DNA of 64,000 nt from Palleniella muris. GTDB taxonomy: Bacteria > Bacteroidota > Bacteroidia > Bacteroidales > Bacteroidaceae. Positions 27,288 to 36,298 of the stretch are shown here, one piece after another; the stretch's first letter is position 1; the number at the start of each line of letters is the position of its first letter. The position numbers and the translations under genes are program-made. The stretch lies in assembly GCF_004792655.1 (NCBI RefSeq), contig NZ_SRZC01000019.1, positions 22,817 through 86,816 on the forward strand, given 5' to 3'. Under the pieces are notes generated by a model. That model was not told the DNA's origin and made no database searches. It saw only the letters and a program-made list of their open reading frames with translations.

Positions 27288-29175
27288 ATGGAGAAACTAA
27301 AGATGCAGAACCACGATGTCATTGGCTCAAATATAGACAAGATAGCCGGGCTGTTTCCGAACTGCGTAACGGAGCGGTTGGGCAAGGATGGTAAGCCTGA
27401 ATTGACTATTGATTTTGAGAAACTGCAAGCGGAGCTGTCGAACGATATTCTTGCCGAGGGTGAGGAGCGCTATCAGTTCACTTGGCCTGATAAGCGTGCA
27501 GCAAACCGTTTGGCTAATACGCCTACCACTATGGACCTTGCGTCCTTGCCGTGAAGAGAGTGTGGATTTTGACAATACACAGAATCTTTACATTGAAGGT
27601 GACAATCTTGATGTACTCAAAGTGTTGCGTGAGACTTATCTCGGCAAGGTGAAGATGATTTATATAGACCCGCCTTATAATACGGGTAATGACTTTGTAT
27701 ATAATGATAATTTTGCACAAGGTAAATCAGACTTTGAGCAAAACAGCGGTCTGTTTGATGAAGATGGCAACCAAACTATAGATCCGATGCAACGCAATGC
27801 AGAAAGTAACGGTCGCTTTCATACGGACTGGCTGAATATGATTTATCCACGGTTGAAAGTGGCTCGCGACCTGCTTTCTCCAGATGGTTCTATATATATT
27901 TCTATGGATGACCATGAGATTATGAATCTTAAAAAAATATGTGCTGAAATATTTGGGGAACAGAACTTTATTGCTTGTATTGTATGGCAGAAGAAGTATG
28001 CAGCCACAAATGATTCAAAAGGATATTCAACAACACATGATTATATTTTAATTTATGCAAAAAATATAGAACATTTCGAACGAAACCTTTTACCTAGAAC
28101 TGATGAACAAAACGCACCGTATAAATATGATGATGGTGATGGGAAAGGATTCTGGAGAAGTGACAATATTCTTGTAAAATCATTCTCTCCATCTGGTGTA
28201 TACCCCATTATAAATCCTAATACAGGATTTGAATACCTACCACCAGAGGGCAGTTGTTGGAGAGCAAGTCAAGACACGATGAAGCGATGGCTTGCCGAAA
28301 ATCGTATATACTTCGGTAAAGATGGTAAAGGTGCACCACAATTGAAACGCTATTTAAATGAAGTTCAACAAGGAAGAGTTCCTTTGACATGGTGGCCTTT
28401 TGAAGAAGTAGGACACAATGATGCAGCAAACAAAGAAGTTTGTGCCCTATTTGGTAGAAAAACTCCTTTTGATACTCCCAAACCAACATCCCTTATAAGT
28501 CAGATGCTGAGAATTTCGTCTCACACAGACTCGATTATCCTATATTTCTTTAGTGGTTCTGCCACCACCGCCCACGCCATACTGCAGCTTAATGCGGAAG
28601 ACGGAGGCTACCGCAAATTCATTATGGTGCAGCTGCCAGAATTAACAGATGAGAAGAGCGAAGCCTATAAAGCAGGCTACAAAAATATCTGTGAAATTGG
28701 CAAAGAACGCATCCGCCGTGCTGGAAAGAAAATAAAGGAAGAGAATGCCGGCAAAGAAGGTATCGAAAAACTCGATACCGGTTTCCGTGTGCTGAAGCTT
28801 GACAGCAGCAACATGGAGGATGTCTACTACACTCCGCAAGAGTTCAGCATACAAGATATGTTTGCAGATAACATCAAATCCGATCGCACCAGCGAAGACC
28901 TACTTTTCCAAGTGATGCTCAACCTTGGCATTGAACTCTCGGCAAACATTGAGACACGGCAGATAGCAGGCAAGCATGTGCATTTTGTAGACGACAACTA
29001 TCTGATAGCCTGCTTCGACACAGATGTGAACGAAAGCACCATTACTGAAATTGCCAGGTTGAAGCCTGTCTATTTTGTGATGCGCGACGCCTCGGCAGCC
29101 AATGATAATGTGATAGACAACTTTGAACAAATATTCCGCCATTATTCACCCGGCACAACGTGCAGAATACTATAA
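27288..29175 (+). pseudogene. mod: Type III restriction-modification methyltransferase (Mod), frameshifted
   Basis: Mod modifies an adenine in the recognition site and provides specificity for Res. The gene starts at ATG 27288 (MEKLKMQNHDVIGSNIDKIA) and runs in frame to YQFTWPDKRAANRLANTPTT at 27530. There one extra base (ATGGACC where ATGACC would keep the frame) shifts the reading; frame one ends at 27554. The rest continues in the +1 frame from TLRPCREESVDFDNTQNLYI to 29175, with DPPYNTGND (motif IV, about 27667) and FSGSATTAHA (motif I). Everything else looks conserved and full length, about 629 codons. No simple repeat tract is at the shift, so classical phase variation is not indicated; it is a recent mutation or a sequencing error. 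Confidence 0.88.
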
Positions 29176-29229
29176 GCCATGAAGCAAAATAAAATGACAG
29201 TTATAACACATCCATTTCCTAACTTTTAA

Positions 29230-29255
29230 GATTTTGCAGATACGTCTGCAAAATC
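29230..29255. terminator. Hairpin after mod
   Basis: GATTTTGCAGA (29230-29240) pairs with TCTGCAAAATC (29245-29255) around TACG. A strong T run is missing, so it may be an attenuating or RNA-processing hairpin between mod and the following genes. Confidence 0.5.
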
Positions 29256-29316
29256 TCAGATAACACATCCAGAAGTGCCCTTAGGATACCTTCAGGTGTA
29301 AAAAAACGGTAATAAT

Positions 29317-29586
29317 ATGGATAAAATAGATACATTATACGCCAAATGGCAAAGCCTTCAACCATTGACTGAGCGGAAACGATATCACATTTCGCAGTTC
29401 AAGCAGTCCGCTGATACTAAAGGCAATCAACGGAAATCCAAACATTACCATCGAACAGATAGCGGATGCCGCCGGCATTATTCCCCGTGCAGTAAAAAAG
29501 CAACTGCAGCAAATGACAAAAAAGGTTATATACAGAGACGCGACAAGGACGGAAGCTGGCATGTGTTTGCCACGCAATCAATATAA
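29317..29586 (+). pseudogene. Fic-family protein remnant
   Basis: The start MDKIDTLYAKWQSLQPLTE resembles the N-terminus of Fic proteins that often sit in restriction-modification loci. The end KGYIQRRDKDGSWHVF resembles their C-terminal winged-helix domain. Between them a second frame (about 29420-29515) reads LKAINGNPNITIEQIADAAG and IPRAVKKQLQQM, also winged-helix. The Fic core with its HPFxxGNGR motif, about 200 residues, is deleted, and at least two frame changes remain, one at an A-run near 29518. When intact it would transfer AMP to proteins. It lies between mod and res. Confidence 0.65.
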
Positions 29587-29593
29587 TGAAACA

Positions 29594-32500
29594 ATGAAAT
29601 TCAAGTTTAAGATACAACAATATCAGACTGATGCTGTAGAAAACACCGTGGCAGTCTTTACCGGGCAGCCCTCGCACACGATGACAGAGTTCCGCATAGA
29701 CCGTGGAGTGCAGGCACAACCGGCGTTTGAGTTTGACGATGAAACGGGATACAGGAACCACCACGTGGAACTGGATGCAAAAACATTGTTGCAGAACATC
29801 AACAGCATCCAGAACCTCTACGACATCACTCCCTCCACCTCCCTCTCAAAAGGCATCGGAGCAGTGAACCTCGACATTGAGATGGAGACAGGAACGGGCA
29901 AGACATATGTCTATATCAAGACCATGTTCGAGCTGAACAAGCAATCTGTCTGGAGCAAGTTCATCATTGTTGTGCCGAGCATCGCCATTCGCGAAGGTGT
30001 GGCAAAAAGTTTCTCGATGCTTGAAGAGCATTTTATGGAACACTATGGCAAGAAGGCGCGTTGGTTCATCTACAACAGCGGCAACCTGCAACAGCTTGAC
30101 AGTTTCTCATCGGATTCCGGGTTGAGCGTGATGATTATCAACACACAGGCTTTTGCCGCTTCCATGAAAGAGGGCGGCAGAAGCAAGGAGAGCCGCATCA
30201 TTTACTCCAAACGTGATGAGTTTGGCAGCCGTCGCCCGATAGATGTGATTGCAACCAACCGTCCCATCATTATCATGGACGAACCTCAGAAAATGGAGGG
30301 CGATGCCACACAAGCCGGTATCAAGCGCTTCAATCCGTTGTTTGTGCTGAACTATTCCGCCACACACAAGACAAAGCATAATACGATTTATGCACTTGAT
30401 GCCTTGGATGCTTATCGGCAGAAACTGGTAAAGCGCATCCATGTGAAAGGCTTTGAGGTGAAGAATCTTCGTGGAACAAGCGGATATCTCTATCTCGACA
30501 ATATTGTGCTGTCGCCCAAGCGTCCACCTGAAGCTCGCATCGAACTGGAGACAAGGAACGTCTCCGGCAACATTATCAGGAAGATAAAGGCATTTGCCGT
30601 GGGCGACAACCTGTGCGAAGAGTCCGGACTGGCAGAGTATGACAATTTTGTTGTATCGGAAATCAACGTAAACGGATATGTGACATTCCTCAACGGTGTA
30701 ACAATCCGTCGTGGTGAAGTGATTGGCGATTCCAATGAGCTTAACATGCAGCGGGTGCAAATCCGTGAAACCATCATGTCGCACTTCGAAAAGGAACGCC
30801 AGCTTTTCAAACGTGGCGTCAAATGCCTGTCGCTTTTCTTCATTGACGAAGTGGCAAAGTATAAGAGCTATGACGAAAACGGCGAGGAAGTGAAAGGTGT
30901 GTTCCAGAAGATATTCGAAGAGGAATACGCACGGTTGGTTAACGACGAGCTCCACATCTGGGATGAAGACTATAACGATTATCTCCGGCGTTCCACGCCG
31001 CAGGAGGTGCATCGCGGTTATTTCTCCATTTACAAGAAGACCAACAGGGCTATTGACGGCAAAGTGGAGAAGAAATCTGGACTGTCCAACGACATTTCTG
31101 CATACGACCTTATTCTGAAGAACAAGGAACGCTTACTGAGTTTTGAGGAGCCTACACGCTTCATCTTCTCACACTCGGCATTGCGCGAGGGGTGGGACAA
31201 TCCTAATGTTTTCCAGATCTGTACACTCCGGCACAGCAACTCCACTACCGCCAAGCGGCAGGAGGTGGGACGAGGACTTCGTATCTGCGTGGACAAGAAC
31301 GGAGTGCGCATGGACAGAGAATTGCTTGGTGAAGATGTGCATGAAGTGAACAAACTGACCGTTATTGCCAATGAAAGCTATGCTGATTTCACTACAGCAC
31401 TGCAACGTGAGACACTGGAAGTGCTTCGCGAACGTACCGCCAAGGCGACGATTGCCTATTTCGAGGGGCGGCAAATCAAGATTGGAGAAGAGATACACAC
31501 CATCAGTGAGACGGAAGCAAGCCGCATCATCATTTATCTGGAAGACAATGGATATATCGATGAGGACAAGCATATCACACCCGATTACCGTGAGGCGATT
31601 GCCAATGCTTGTGTAGCTCCGTTGCCACCAAAACAGCAACCGATATCCGAGGGTGTGACACGTTTGATAAATTCAATCTTTGACCCGAAAGCGTTGGAAG
31701 ATATGGTAGTGGAAGAGAAGCCAACCACACCGGACAACAAGCTCAACGATAATTTCAACAAAGCAGAGTTCCAAGCCTTGTGGAATGAAATCAACCACCA
31801 ATATGTCTACACAGTAAACTATGACAGCAACGAGCTGATAGACAAAGCTATCTTGCATATCAATGCGGAGCTGGAGGTAAAGCAGCTTCGTTATGTAATG
31901 GTAGAAGGCACACAGGATGAGGATAAAGTGACAGATTTCGGCAATACCCATTCACAGTCCAAGCGACTTACGGATGTCTGCACGTCCACTGTCCGCTATG
32001 ACCTTGTGGGTGATATAGCCAAGGGGGCTAACCTCACCCGCCGCACGGTTGTAAAGATACTAAAGGGTATCAAGGAAAACAAACTCTATCTTTTCAAGAA
32101 CAACCCTGAAGAGTTTATCCGCAAGGTGGCGAGCATCATCAAAGAGCAGAAATCCACAATGATTGTTGAAGCTATCCGATACAACATGACAGAAGGGAAG
32201 TACGACAGCAACATATTCACTGTAAAGAGCAAAACTGATTTTGACCGTGCCTACGAAGCCAAGAAGCACATCACCGATTATGTGTTCAGCGACAGCAAAG
32301 GTGAACGCCAATTTGCACATGACCTTGATGAGGCTAATGAGGTGGTGGTGTATGCCAAGCTGCCTCGCACTTTCCAAATTCCTACTCCGGTAGGCAACTA
32401 TGCTCCCGATTGGGCAATCGCAATGAAGAAAGACGGTGTCAAGCACATCTTCTTTATCGCCGAAACCAAAGGCTCCATGTCATCTATGGACTTGAATGCC

Positions 32501-32623
32501 ATCGAAAAGGCAAAAATATGTTGTGCGGAGAAATTATTCAACTCCATTTCAACAGCAAATGTGAAATACCATAAGGTAGCAAGTTATCACAACCTGATAG
32601 ATGAAATAAATAAGGTAAGCTGA
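29594..32623 (+). CDS. res: Type III restriction endonuclease subunit (Res)
   Basis: Protein of 1009 residues, a superfamily 2 helicase-nuclease that with Mod cuts DNA carrying unmodified sites. Walker A is METGTGKTY (Lys103), motif II is DEPQ (Asp229-Gln232), and later helicase motifs read FSHSALREGWDNPNVFQICT and GRGLRICV. The C-terminal nuclease shows PDWAIAM (Asp939) and FIAETKG (Glu957, Lys959), the PD-(D/E)XK set. All needed residues are present and the frame is intact, unlike mod. The start MKFKFKIQQYQTDAVENTVA is chosen because upstream in-frame codons overlap the fic remnant. Without functional Mod, Res should be inactive, which would make the locus harmless. Confidence 0.93.
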   Translation: MKFKFKIQQYQTDAVENTVAVFTGQPSHTMTEFRIDRGVQAQPAFEFDDETGYRNHHVELDAKTLLQNINSIQNLYDITPSTSLSKGIGAVNLDIEMETGTGKTYVYIKTMFELNKQSVWSKFIIVVPSIAIREGVAKSFSMLEEHFMEHYGKKARWFIYNSGNLQQLDSFSSDSGLSVMIINTQAFAASMKEGGRSKESRIIYSKRDEFGSRRPIDVIATNRPIIIMDEPQKMEGDATQAGIKRFNPLFVLNYSATHKTKHNTIYALDALDAYRQKLVKRIHVKGFEVKNLRGTSGYLYLDNIVLSPKRPPEARIELETRNVSGNIIRKIKAFAVGDNLCEESGLAEYDNFVVSEINVNGYVTFLNGVTIRRGEVIGDSNELNMQRVQIRETIMSHFEKERQLFKRGVKCLSLFFIDEVAKYKSYDENGEEVKGVFQKIFEEEYARLVNDELHIWDEDYNDYLRRSTPQEVHRGYFSIYKKTNRAIDGKVEKKSGLSNDISAYDLILKNKERLLSFEEPTRFIFSHSALREGWDNPNVFQICTLRHSNSTTAKRQEVGRGLRICVDKNGVRMDRELLGEDVHEVNKLTVIANESYADFTTALQRETLEVLRERTAKATIAYFEGRQIKIGEEIHTISETEASRIIIYLEDNGYIDEDKHITPDYREAIANACVAPLPPKQQPISEGVTRLINSIFDPKALEDMVVEEKPTTPDNKLNDNFNKAEFQALWNEINHQYVYTVNYDSNELIDKAILHINAELEVKQLRYVMVEGTQDEDKVTDFGNTHSQSKRLTDVCTSTVRYDLVGDIAKGANLTRRTVVKILKGIKENKLYLFKNNPEEFIRKVASIIKEQKSTMIVEAIRYNMTEGKYDSNIFTVKSKTDFDRAYEAKKHITDYVFSDSKGERQFAHDLDEANEVVVYAKLPRTFQIPTPVGNYAPDWAIAMKKDGVKHIFFIAETKGSMSSMDLNAIEKAKICCAEKLFNSISTANVKYHKVASYHNLIDEINKVS

Positions 32624-32628
32624 GAATA

Positions 32629-32667
32629 ATATATAGCGTTCACTTTCAATAAGTGGACGCTATATAT
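32629..32667. terminator. Bidirectional terminator between res and the RluA-type gene
   Basis: ATATATAGCGTTCAC (32629-32643) pairs with GTGGACGCTATATAT (32653-32667) with one mismatch. It separates two convergent genes. Confidence 0.7.
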
Positions 32668-32691
32668 TTGCTATCTGGTTAAAATCTTGCA

Positions 32692-34314
32692 CTACAACAG
32701 ATTTGATACATTAACAACATCCGTTTCCGACCGGATGCAGACAGGTTTTGCCGTGACAGGATGCACAAACTCCATGCGCTGCGCATTAAGGAGAAGCCTC
32801 TGGGAATGACGACCGTACAGTTCGTCACCCACAATCGGCACGCCAAGTCCTTCGGAATAAGCGCAGTGGATGCGGAGCTGATGCGTGCGACCTGTATGCG
32901 GAAACAGCTCCACAACCGTACGACCGTTGCGCGCATGTAATATATTATAATGTGTAATGGCAGGTTTTCCGTCCTTGAAATCCACACGCTGACGAGGGCG
33001 GTTGGTGTAATCCGGAGATAAGGGCAGAGAGATTTTCCCTGACGAAGGGCGGTCACTTACGCCGTCAAGGACAGCCATGTACATCTTCCGGATCTCACGC
33101 CTTGCAAACATTCCCTGTACCGTGCGCTGCATCTCCTCCGTCTTTGCAAACAACAGTATGCCGGAAGTCTGCATGTCAAGCCTGTGGCACGCATAGACTG
33201 TGGCGGACGCCTTTGAGAGAATCTCCTGAGCGGAAAGTCTCTGCCCCTTACCCGGCACGGAGAGCATGCCTGCCGGTTTGTCGACGGCAATGAGCCACTC
33301 ATCCTCATAAACCACGGAGAGTTCTGTCCTTTCCTCCGGCTGATGCAGCGGATTCGGCTCAACCTCAAGCCCTTGGAGCATAAACTCAAGCACAGGCGCA
33401 CACTTTCCTTGGCAGGCAGGGTAGAACTCCAGATGATGCCGTATCTCACCAATGGGTGACTTTCCCCACCAAAATTCCGCAATAGCCAACGGCTTGTAGC
33501 CATGCAGGAAGGCATGCTGCAGGAGCTTCGGTGCACAGCATTCGCCTGTCCCTGACGGCGGAACGCGGGCGGGAGTCCCGGAGAATATCTCCATAAGGTT
33601 CTTAGTCTCGCCTCTTCCGTTCAGCATCACAAACCTCTCAAACAACCAACGTTGCAGAGAATCAGAGAGTTGCTTGCGTAGCACACGCAGCTTTGTAAGT
33701 TTCAGGTCATAGGCTGCAACCGCCTCTTCAAAAGATTTCAGCGAGTCTTTAACCGCAACCTTCAAACGCCGAAACTTAGCTTTCTGAAACTGGCTCTCGC
33801 GTATCAGCGACTCCTCATCCTCTCCTGAAGCACGGCGCGCCACACGAGAGGCTTTCTGTTCCGCCATAAAGGTGCGGTACTCCTCTATGCGACGCTCTCC
33901 TTCCTCCTTTGCCTTGACAAGGGAAGCACAATTAAGAGTATGCCGTGGCGAGCGTTCAAGTTCCTTTATCTCACCGGTCAATGATGTTATCTCTGCTTCA
34001 TGGACAGCAAAATATCCGTCCGGCTGCAAATAATCAAAGACAGCCGGCACCCATCCCTGCCAGTCCGCCCTGCCACCTATCTGACCGGAATAGGCACGCA
34101 GATAGCCTATGCTGCCATTGCCGTCACTGACTACAAGCACACCAAACATCTTTCCCTCCGCCACCTCGTCCGTCCATTCCCTCATAACTGCAATCTCCTC
34201 CTGCACAGCCTCGGCAGCCTGCAGGCACAAAGCATGTGGACGATAATAGAACGGACAGTTCAGACGCTCCGGAAGAGTATGAACAGATGACAACGGATAG
34301 AAGCATGGATCCAT
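32692..34314 (-). CDS. RluA-family pseudouridine synthase with long N-terminal extension
   Basis: Protein of 540 residues. The catalytic domain occupies about residues 325-535, with VVYEDEWLIAVDKPAGMLSV, the active-site aspartate Asp380 in HRLDMQTSG, and PHTGRTHQLRIHCA. It isomerises uridines in rRNA or tRNA. The first 320 residues are an extension seen in Bacteroidetes versions: a globular part (GVLVVSDGNGSIGYLRAYSG), a charged coiled coil at about 105-220, and a part ending in FWWGKSPIGEIRHHLEFYPA. The extension may help RNA recognition; that is inference. Two promoter-like boxes in the upstream dispersed repeat (34368-34445) probably drive it. Confidence 0.9.
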   Translation of the reverse strand: MDPCFYPLSSVHTLPERLNCPFYYRPHALCLQAAEAVQEEIAVMREWTDEVAEGKMFGVLVVSDGNGSIGYLRAYSGQIGGRADWQGWVPAVFDYLQPDGYFAVHEAEITSLTGEIKELERSPRHTLNCASLVKAKEEGERRIEEYRTFMAEQKASRVARRASGEDEESLIRESQFQKAKFRRLKVAVKDSLKSFEEAVAAYDLKLTKLRVLRKQLSDSLQRWLFERFVMLNGRGETKNLMEIFSGTPARVPPSGTGECCAPKLLQHAFLHGYKPLAIAEFWWGKSPIGEIRHHLEFYPACQGKCAPVLEFMLQGLEVEPNPLHQPEERTELSVVYEDEWLIAVDKPAGMLSVPGKGQRLSAQEILSKASATVYACHRLDMQTSGILLFAKTEEMQRTVQGMFARREIRKMYMAVLDGVSDRPSSGKISLPLSPDYTNRPRQRVDFKDGKPAITHYNILHARNGRTVVELFPHTGRTHQLRIHCAYSEGLGVPIVGDELYGRHSQRLLLNAQRMEFVHPVTAKPVCIRSETDVVNVSNLL

Positions 34315-34367
34315 AAATCTTTATTTTATTGTTTAACACAAATCGGTTGTTAGATTTCAGAATGTAA

Positions 34368-34445
34368 TGCAAAGATAATGCAAACCGAGGGCAGACAGAA
34401 CTTGTTCATGTATGCCGAGGTGCAGCTTATCTTATGCAAAGGTAC
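34368..34445 (-). repeat. Dispersed promoter-bearing repeat, copy 1
   Basis: The element starts TGCAAAGATAATGCAAACCGA and ends CAGCTTATCTTATGCAAAGGTA. It closely matches the copy at 43486-43562 and, inverted, the partial copy at 63872-63918. Each end carries CAAAGATA or CAAAGGTA, which are -7 boxes on the minus strand, here pointing at the RluA-type gene. Confidence 0.7.
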
Positions 34446-34570
34446 AAAATATTCATCATTATTACTACAAATCACATGATTATCATACCGTTACGTAGAT
34501 TTAAATCAAAAATACAATAATTAGCTTTCTTTTTTGAGTGTAAAAACTTGCAACAAACAAATAATGTCCT

Positions 34571-34578
34571 TATCTTTG
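34571..34578 (+). promoter_or_regulatory. -7 box of a short transcription unit
   Basis: TATCTTTG, with CTTG 20 bases upstream (34547-34550) as a near match to the -33 TTTG. Confidence 0.6.
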
Positions 34579-34582
34579 CATC

Positions 34583-34651
34583 GTGTTTTTCATAGTATTA
34601 GATTTAAGGTTAACAAAGATTGGGACAGAGCGCTGTCCCTTTTTCTTTTTT
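34583..34651 (+). ncRNA. Putative small RNA with intrinsic terminator
   Basis: About 65-70 bases lie between a good promoter box (34571-34578) and a strong terminator: GGGACAG (34622-34628), loop AGCG, CTGTCCC (34633-34639), then a T-rich run to 34651. The body contains CATAGTATTAGATTTAAGG and TTAACAAAGATTGG. There is no start codon with a usable frame. The block looks familiar to me from other Bacteroidales intergenic regions, but that is memory, not a search result. The next gene, xseA, has its own promoter, so this is not simply an xseA leader. Confidence 0.6.
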
Positions 34652-34699
34652 AAATACATGAACAACTCCTGAATTCGCAATAACTTTTCCGGAAATTTG

Positions 34700-34731
34700 T
34701 TTGACGTTCACAGATATTTTATGTAAATTTG
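34700..34731 (+). promoter_or_regulatory. xseA promoter
   Basis: TTTG (34700-34703) followed after 20 bases by TAAATTTG (34724-34731), a full match to the Bacteroidetes pattern. Confidence 0.7.
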
Positions 34732-34843
34732 CAGAGATTTCCCGGCATTTACGGCTACCGCAATATCATTCTGCTGCCATGCAGACATTGCCATAACAAC
34801 CTTTGCCGGGCAGCATCGGCAACAAAAAGAAACAGAAAACACA

Positions 34844-36013
34844 TTGGAGCATCTTTCACTATACGAACTGAACAGCCTTGTGCAACAGACCATCGAGGAA
34901 TCGATGGCGATGCAGTATTGGGTGGAGGCGGAACTCGCCGAAGCCAATGAGCGGCGCAGGCACTTGTTCCTTGACCTTGTGCAGAAGGACGAGCGTGGCA
35001 ACACTCCCGTCGCACGTGCATCGGCAAAGTGCTGGGCATCAGCATGGACGCCCCTGAAAGCACATTTCGAGAGAATCGCCGGACAACACCTTTCGGCAGG
35101 GATGAAGCTCCTGCTCAAGGTTTATCCGCAGTTCCACCCTGCCTATGGGTTCTCATGGATAGTTACGGACATCGACCCGACATTCACCCTCGGCGACATG
35201 GCACGCCGCCGTCAGGAGATTGTGCGCATACTGAAAGAAGAGGGAATCTTCAACCTCCAGAAAGAATTGTCCCTGCCTATGCTGTGCCGGCGCATAGCAG
35301 TGATTTCCAGTGAGACAGCAGCCGGCTACGGGGATTTCTGCAACCAACTGTCGGAGAACGACTACGGATTCCAGTTCATGACACGGCTCTTCCCTGCAAC
35401 AATGCAGGGCGAGAACGTGGAAAAGTCTGTCATCGCTGCCCTTGACAGGATTTATGCCGTGCAAGAAGAGTTCGACTGCGTGGTGATAATCCGCGGTGGC
35501 GGCGCGACAAGCGACATGTCGGGTTTCGACACTCTCGCCCTTGCGGAGAACGTGGCAAACTTCCCACTGCCGATAATCACAGGCATCGGACACGACCGCG
35601 ACGAGTGTGTGCTGGACATGGTCTCGCATATCCGTGTGAAGACTCCGACAGCGGCGGCGGCATTCCTCATCGACAACATGGCAGCAGTATACGACAAGCT
35701 CGCCAATCTTGCCGACCGACTGGCACAAGCCGTAAGGCATCGGCTGGAGATTGAGCGCATGCGACTTGCCTCGCTGACAGCACAAATACCACTCATGGCA
35801 CGCCAAGGCATACGGCAACGCACCCACACAATAGAGCTGCTCGCCCACCGCGCCGCCGCACTTGACCCTAAATTAGTGCTTGCACGAGGCTACTCAATGA
35901 CACTTTGCAATGGCAGGATTGTCACAAACGCCGCCAATCTTGCCGAAGGGGACATTATCGAAACACAGTTTGCAAAAGGAAAAACAACATCAAAGGTATG
36001 GAAAAAGCAATGA
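34844..36013 (+). CDS. xseA: Exodeoxyribonuclease VII large subunit
   Basis: Protein of 389 residues. It starts with the family N-terminus EHLSLYELNSLVQQTIEESM, an OB-fold that binds single-stranded DNA, and continues with AVISSETAAGYGDFCNQLSE and the catalytic region CVVIIRGGGATSDMSGFDTL and ITGIGHDRDECVLDMVSHIR. It degrades single-stranded DNA with the small subunit XseB. The start codon is TTG at 34844, chosen because it gives the conserved beginning exactly and no ATG is near. The stop overlaps the xseB start region, so the two subunits are made together. Confidence 0.93.
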   Translation: MEHLSLYELNSLVQQTIEESMAMQYWVEAELAEANERRRHLFLDLVQKDERGNTPVARASAKCWASAWTPLKAHFERIAGQHLSAGMKLLLKVYPQFHPAYGFSWIVTDIDPTFTLGDMARRRQEIVRILKEEGIFNLQKELSLPMLCRRIAVISSETAAGYGDFCNQLSENDYGFQFMTRLFPATMQGENVEKSVIAALDRIYAVQEEFDCVVIIRGGGATSDMSGFDTLALAENVANFPLPIITGIGHDRDECVLDMVSHIRVKTPTAAAAFLIDNMAAVYDKLANLADRLAQAVRHRLEIERMRLASLTAQIPLMARQGIRQRTHTIELLAHRAAALDPKLVLARGYSMTLCNGRIVTNAANLAEGDIIETQFAKGKTTSKVWKKQ

Positions 36014-36192
36014 AATACGAGAATGCCGTCACAGAACTCGAACAGATTGTGGCACAGCTGGAGTCAGGGGATATGGACCTCGATGCCATCACCACAAAAC
36101 TGAAACGGGCACGGGCACTTGTCAAATTCTGCAACGAAAGCCTGACAAAGGCAGACAACGAGATTCAGAAAATATTAGACGGGGAGGAGTGA
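35998..36192 (+). CDS. xseB: Exodeoxyribonuclease VII small subunit
   Basis: Protein of 64 residues, MEKAMKYENAVTELEQIVAQ then LESGDMDLDAITTKLKRARA, matching XseB, whose helices wrap the large subunit. Two ATG codons are possible: 35998, or 36010, which overlaps the xseA stop as ATGA. Either keeps the conserved part. It is translationally coupled to xseA. Confidence 0.93.
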   Translation: MEKAMKYENAVTELEQIVAQLESGDMDLDAITTKLKRARALVKFCNESLTKADNEIQKILDGEE

Positions 36193-36231
36193 TTTTATCA
36201 CAATTTGCTTGCATATATGCCGAATTTAATG

Positions 36232-36239
36232 TAATTTTG
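36232..36239 (+). promoter_or_regulatory. -7 box for ilvE
   Basis: TAATTTTG with TTTG at 36204-36207 upstream. It lies about 60 bases before the ilvE ATG. Confidence 0.6.
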
Positions 36240-36298
36240 CAAGACAATAGGACTAAACTCTTATAAATTGAAACGCAAACATTAAAAAGACTGTAACG

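Noticed and set aside
27525..27540. Programmed ribosomal frameshift in mod
   Set aside because: No slippery heptamer or downstream structure is visible at the shift; a one-base insertion explains it.
29335..29577. Minus-strand frame with a hydrophobic stretch over the fic remnant
   Set aside because: The plus strand carries recognisable Fic pieces in three frames; the minus frame is a by-product.
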